64,000 bases of DNA from Devosia sp. RR2S18 (lineage in GTDB: Bacteria > Pseudomonadota > Alphaproteobacteria > Rhizobiales > Devosiaceae), in the NCBI RefSeq assembly GCF_030177755.1, contig NZ_CP126539.1, positions 1,822,001 to 1,886,000 on the forward strand, given 5' to 3'. Positions 60,705 through 64,000 of this stretch are shown here, piece after piece. Below the pieces are notes generated by a model. It made no database searches, was not told the DNA's origin, and saw only the letters and a program-made list of their open reading frames with translations. The position numbers were made by a program, and so were the translations under genes. Numbering within the stretch: the first letter of the stretch is position 1; the number at the start of each line of letters is the position of its first letter.

Positions 60705-61777
60705 ACCGCAGAACTCCTGAGCTGACGTTCTGCCAGAGCAACACCTGCCCGAGCGCGGCGGGCCCACTCCGAACTCTGGTCGAGATCGAGGTATCGCCGC
60801 CACCAGCGCGCTGCTTCTCCCAGTTCACCCTCGTCATATTCGAGAGCCGCCAAATTGTAGATCGCGTCGCCGAACTCTGGATCGATCCCAATCGCACGCA
60901 GCAGATGATCCCGGGCGCTCCCCGGGCGGCCAAGTTCCCTCAGCACCGCCGCCTGATTCAGCCACGCTTCGCTAAACAGCGGGTCGCGCTTCAGCGCTGT
61001 GGCATAGGCGGTCATGGCCGCTTGCAGATCTCCCAGCTCTCGCAGACAGTTTCCCTGGTTGAAAGCTGCGGTCGCCTCATTAGGATCAATGGCTGCACAG
61101 CGACCGTAGAGCCGGGCGGCTGCCTCGAACTGGCTTTCTGCCTCCGCAGCCTCGGCCCGGGAGAACCAATCCTCCTCCTCGTCGACTGCCGCCTCGTCAA
61201 ATTGCATGACGCGTTGCCCGTCCAGCTCGAAGACGGAGCGATCATCGCGAGAGACGATCCGGTCTTCCCCCATTTCGAGGTGCAGTGGCGTCAGGGTGCC
61301 GGAGCTGCCCGGCTTGACCGATCGGGCAATTGCCAGCCAGGTCGCTCCATCCGCAACCAGAGCTGCGTACTTCCGAGCCATCACGAGGTCCCGGAACGAA
61401 TAGGGCTCCTCATGGTGTTCGAAGGCATCGAAGAGCGTGAGCCGATCCAGCGTCACCGGGTCGAGACTGGATTGCCGCAGGAGCGCCGCACGACTGATTG
61501 TACCAGCTGGCGGTGCGGGGCGGCTGCCGATCAGACGGAGAAGACCGCTTTCGCTTAGGAGGGTAGGGGTGTGATCATCCGTTTCCAGCCGTCGCTCCAA
61601 CTCGCTCCCCGCGTAGCGGGTCAGCAGGCCACGTCCAAGGACGAGAATGGTTGTGCCGCGCAGCTGGCCACGATGGAGCCTGCCGCCAAGTTCGTGGACC
61701 CGTTTGGTGGCAAGCCGCATTGGCAAGGCACTGAGCGCCCCCAGAACCCCGATGCTCTTGCCGGTGAGGTTGGCCAA
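60701..61777 (-). CDS. BRCT - MerR-like HTH - TPR protein next to ku
   Basis: This 358-residue protein appears to have three parts. Residues 1-85 look like a BRCT domain (LTGKSIGVLGALSALPMRLA, then RVHELGGRLHRG and ESGLLRLIGSRP). Residues 90-175 resemble a MerR-type helix-turn-helix (ISRAALLRQSSLDPVTLDRL and YSFRDLVMARKYAALVADGA). Residues 200-358 are TPR repeats (for example AAFNQGNCLRELGDLQAAM, EAWLNQAAVLRELGRPGSA). The start is a TTG at 61777, 5 bases after the ku stop, and the stop overlaps the hydrolase. BRCT domains bind phosphorylated repair partners, so it may be an end-joining cofactor or regulator. Confidence 0.8.
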   Translation of the reverse strand: MANLTGKSIGVLGALSALPMRLATKRVHELGGRLHRGQLRGTTILVLGRGLLTRYAGSELERRLETDDHTPTLLSESGLLRLIGSRPAPPAGTISRAALLRQSSLDPVTLDRLTLFDAFEHHEEPYSFRDLVMARKYAALVADGATWLAIARSVKPGSSGTLTPLHLEMGEDRIVSRDDRSVFELDGQRVMQFDEAAVDEEEDWFSRAEAAEAESQFEAAARLYGRCAAIDPNEATAAFNQGNCLRELGDLQAAMTAYATALKRDPLFSEAWLNQAAVLRELGRPGSARDHLLRAIGIDPEFGDAIYNLAALEYDEGELGEAARWWRRYLDLDQSSEWARRARAGVALAERQLRSSAV

Positions 61778-61782
61778 GTGGC

Positions 61783-62670
61783 TCAGGCCTTCTTCCTGGC
61801 GGCTGGTTTCGGCTTGGCCGTGGCGGTTTCCGGAGCTCCGGCCTTCTTGGCCTCTTTTGCTGCTGGTGCCGCCTTGGATTTGCTGCGAGCCGCAGGCTTC
61901 GGCTCACCCAAGCTTGCCTTGAGGGCGGCCATAAGGTCGATGACATTGCCGCGTTCTGGAGCGGCGGCGGTGACGGGCTTGTGGCCCTTTACCTTCTCCT
62001 TGATCATGGCCAAGAGCGCCTTCTCGTACCGGTCCTCATAGGCTTTTGGATCGAACAGGGTGGCCTTCTGCTCAATGAGCTTCTGCGCAAGCTCAAGCAT
62101 TTCTGGGTCTGGGTTGCCAACCGGAATGTCGCCGAAATACTCGGCGGTTCCCCGAACTTCACTGGGATTGCGCAGGGTCGAGATGAACATACCGGTCTCG
62201 CGCGCACTGATCGTGACCACCCGCTCACGACTGGTGAGGACCAGGCGTCCGATGCCCACCTTGCCGCTTTGCCGGAGTGCTTCGCGGAGGACAATGAAGG
62301 TTTCCTCAGCCAGCGCGCCGTCCGGTGCCAGATAGTAGGGCGCATCCTGGTAGATGACATCCACCTGGTCCTCGTCAACAAAGGCCTCGATGTTGATGGT
62401 GTGGTTGGATTCGATCCGCACTGCGTCGAGGTCGCTGTCTTCGATCAGCACGTACTGCTTGGGCTCGTACTCGTAGCCGCGCACCAGATCGCTCCGCTCG
62501 ACCAGACCCAGCTTGGGGTCGACCGGCTTCATGTTGATCCGGTTCATGGTCTCTTTGTGCAACTGATTGAAGCTGATGCGATCAGCTGAGCTGGTCGCGG
62601 GATACATCTTGACTGCACAGGACACCAGGCTCAGCCGCAGATGTCCCTTCCAACTCGCTCTTGGAGCCAT
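61783..62670 (-). CDS. ku: Ku-family DNA end-binding protein
   Basis: This 295-residue protein begins MAPRASWKGHLRLSLVSCAV, the bacterial Ku start, and has the ring-forming core (FNQLHKETMNRINMKPVD, GYEYEPKQYVLIEDSDLDAV, VGIGRLVLTSRERVV). The C-terminal tail from about residue 260 is rich in Lys, Ala and Pro, as in many Ku proteins that bind DNA and recruit LigD. Ku binds double-strand ends and loads LigD for non-homologous end joining. A strong AGGAGGGGG lies 2-10 bases before the ATG. It follows ligD on the same strand. Confidence 0.95.
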   Translation of the reverse strand: MAPRASWKGHLRLSLVSCAVKMYPATSSADRISFNQLHKETMNRINMKPVDPKLGLVERSDLVRGYEYEPKQYVLIEDSDLDAVRIESNHTINIEAFVDEDQVDVIYQDAPYYLAPDGALAEETFIVLREALRQSGKVGIGRLVLTSRERVVTISARETGMFISTLRNPSEVRGTAEYFGDIPVGNPDPEMLELAQKLIEQKATLFDPKAYEDRYEKALLAMIKEKVKGHKPVTAAAPERGNVIDLMAALKASLGEPKPAARSKSKAAPAAKEAKKAGAPETATAKPKPAARKKA

Positions 62671-62808
62671 TGCCCCCTCCTACGCATGTACTTCTATTCA
62701 TTCCTTCAGATGCTTATTCCGTATTCTTCGTGAGTTTCTTGAGCCGATTTCCTCACCCCACCTTGTCGGGCGTCCGGGCTGCAGAAGGATAGTAGATCTG
62801 GCCCACGG

Positions 62809-62827
62809 CAGAGTCGAATCGACTCTG
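62809..62827. terminator. Palindrome between ligD and ku
   Basis: CAGAGTCGA and TCGACTCTG form a 9-base perfect stem around a single A. It lies 36 bases after the ligD stop on the minus strand. No T-run follows, so it may be a protein-binding site or a weak terminator rather than a strong stop. Confidence 0.35.
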
Positions 62828-62863
62828 TTGGCCAGGTTTGGACGTTCGTCTTGGGGGGTGCAG

Positions 62864-64000
62864 TCATCTGCGGACCACCTGCTGCACGGGTTCGCTCAGG
62901 ACCTGCTGGGCTTCGAAATACCCTTCCCAAACATCAGGACCTTGTGCCCGTGCCGCGGCCGAGAAGATGTCGAAACTGTTGGCCGCGGCGAGTTCGCCCA
63001 ATTCGTCCCAGGTGACCGGCATGGCGACCGTGCCGCCAGCCCGAGCCCGGGTAGACCAGGGGCATATCGCCGTAGCGCCTTGCCCGTTCCGCAGATAGTC
63101 AAGGAAGATGCGGCCCTTCCGCTGGGCCTTGCTCATGTTGGCGATGAATCGATGCGGCTCATTGCGAGCAAGGAGTTCGGCGAAGTTCTGGCAGAACTGC
63201 TTCACCTCTGACCAGTCAGCCTGGGGGACCAGTGGGACGACTACGTGGATGCCTTTGCCGCCGGAAACCAAGGGCCAGGATGCGAGCCCAAGGGCACCAA
63301 GAATGTCCCGGATGTCGAAAGCTGCCTGCCGCACATCTGCAAAGCCGAGGTCCTCGTCCGGGTCGATGTCGAAGACCATGCGTTCTGGCAAATGTGGCTG
63401 CTGCCGGCGTGCCCCCCAGACGTGCCATTCAAGAACGTTCATCTGCACGCCACCGATGAGACCAGCGAGATCTTCGACCCACAGGATGCGACTGTCCTTG
63501 CCCGACAGCTTCTTGAGCTCGCCTGCGCGGAGGGCTGCGGGCATGCCGGGCAGCTGATGCTTCTGAAAGAACGTGTCGGTGAGATCGTGCCTGGTATCCC
63601 GCACCAGGGAAAGGGGGCGATCCGAAAGGTGTTGCAGCATGCGCTCGGAGACCGCTGCATAGTAGGCGGCGAGATGGGCCTTGGTGATGTCGGTGCCGGG
63701 ATAAATTACCTGGTCTGCATTGGTTAGCTTTATGCCGAGCGCTTGAGCAATATCCTTGCCGAATTTGGGGTCGAGCATGGCCCTTGGGACGCTCACGCCT
63801 GCCTGCTCGAGTACGACCTCGGCTGCGGGCTTGTCCTCCCGTAATCCCTTGAAGCTGGGGTGCCGCAGAGAACCGTCGGGGGTGATTTCACTGAAGGCAA
63901 CTTCGGCGACCAGCTCCGGGCGGACCCAGTTGGCAAGTCTGGCGATATCGCGAGGAACTGCCGCGAAGGGTGAGGATTTCAAAGACCGGGTTTTGAGCTG
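62864..64000 (-). CDS. ligD: DNA ligase D, C-terminal part (runs off the window)
   Basis: The frame is open from the window edge at 64000 to the stop at 62864, so only the last 378 residues are visible. The first 60 are the end of the ATP-dependent ligase domain (LKSSPFAAVPRDIARLANWV, then LRHPSFKGLREDK). The rest is the polymerase/primase domain: IYPGTDITKAHLAAYY, the catalytic DxD in FDIDPDEDLGF, GGKGIHVVVPL and KGRIFLDYLRNGQGATA with the third acidic residue. This order places the polymerase last, as in many proteobacterial LigD proteins. It repairs double-strand breaks with Ku. Confidence 0.95.
   Translation of the reverse strand, partial: QLKTRSLKSSPFAAVPRDIARLANWVRPELVAEVAFSEITPDGSLRHPSFKGLREDKPAAEVVLEQAGVSVPRAMLDPKFGKDIAQALGIKLTNADQVIYPGTDITKAHLAAYYAAVSERMLQHLSDRPLSLVRDTRHDLTDTFFQKHQLPGMPAALRAGELKKLSGKDSRILWVEDLAGLIGGVQMNVLEWHVWGARRQQPHLPERMVFDIDPDEDLGFADVRQAAFDIRDILGALGLASWPLVSGGKGIHVVVPLVPQADWSEVKQFCQNFAELLARNEPHRFIANMSKAQRKGRIFLDYLRNGQGATAICPWSTRARAGGTVAMPVTWDELGELAAANSFDIFSAAARAQGPDVWEGYFEAQQVLSEPVQQVVRR

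Noticed and set aside
1-64000. CRISPR arrays, rRNA, tRNA, riboswitches, replication origin
   Set aside because: I looked for regular short repeats, conserved RNA cores and iteron-like repeats while reading and saw none; a covariance-model search was not possible here.

Overview
The window looks like a piece of an alphaproteobacterial replicon, most likely Hyphomicrobiales (rhizobia or Devosia-like). The grounds are a choline-sulfate/choline/betaine operon with a ChoXWV importer, a Pcs-type phosphatidylcholine synthase, a fixNOQP-type cbb3 oxidase with FNR/FixK-type boxes, a BigR sulfide module, Ku/LigD end joining and EcfG-like promoters. This is inferred from gene content. There is no rRNA, tRNA or CRISPR array that I can see.

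Layout. (1) 12-9446: betA, betB, betC and betI on the minus strand, divergent from choX, choW and choV; then a Dabb protein and pcs. Choline taken up here can become glycine betaine or phosphatidylcholine. (2) 9725-10660: an IS110-family transposase. (3) 10871-26206: a micro-oxic/denitrification and copper island with ccoNOQP, two non-standard membrane genes, ccoI, ccoS, a Crp/Fnr regulator, pseudoazurin, nirK, a DUF309 protein, a His-rich protein, a YcnI-like protein, nnrU, a DUF2249 protein and an nnrS remnant cut at a second IS110-family element. Five 14-bp anaeroboxes sit in its intergenic regions. (4) 27863-29089: a Na+/H+ antiporter. (5) 29401-38262: a tightly packed operon joining a GMC flavin dehydrogenase, its Tat-type small subunit, three c-type cytochromes and a caa3-type oxidase (CuA/cytochrome c subunit II; fused subunits I+III). 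It would form a complete periplasmic substrate-to-oxygen chain. (6) 38388-45561: small stress-type membrane proteins with EcfG-like promoters, a PPC-domain protein, an enolase-superfamily enzyme, a large FAD/Fe-S dehydrogenase and a pyruvate-oxidase-like ThDP enzyme. (7) 45809-49582: a sulfide/persulfide module (BigR-like repressor, split YeeE/YedE transporter, MBL hydrolase, broken DUF442 gene, TauE/SafE, DUF302). (8) 49632-58372: cell-envelope genes and debris, including an ArsR-rhodanese regulator next to a truncated MFS gene, an IS21-like scar, a LysM protein, a CHASE3/HisKA_2 kinase split by an IS3-family element, and a frameshifted TauE/SafE gene. (9) 58747-64000: a phospholipase-D-type synthase, then an end-joining operon ligD (partial), ku, a BRCT/MerR-like/TPR protein and an alpha/beta hydrolase.

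The most interesting parts are the dehydrogenase-to-oxidase operon, the BRCT-HTH-TPR protein coupled to ku, and the anaerobox-marked cbb3/NirK/copper region. Broken genes are numerous (frameshifts near 22974, 23737/23772, 55090 and 58010; an in-frame stop at 48100; two IS interruptions; one deletion scar). Either the region is decaying or some of these are assembly errors; this should be settled against raw reads.
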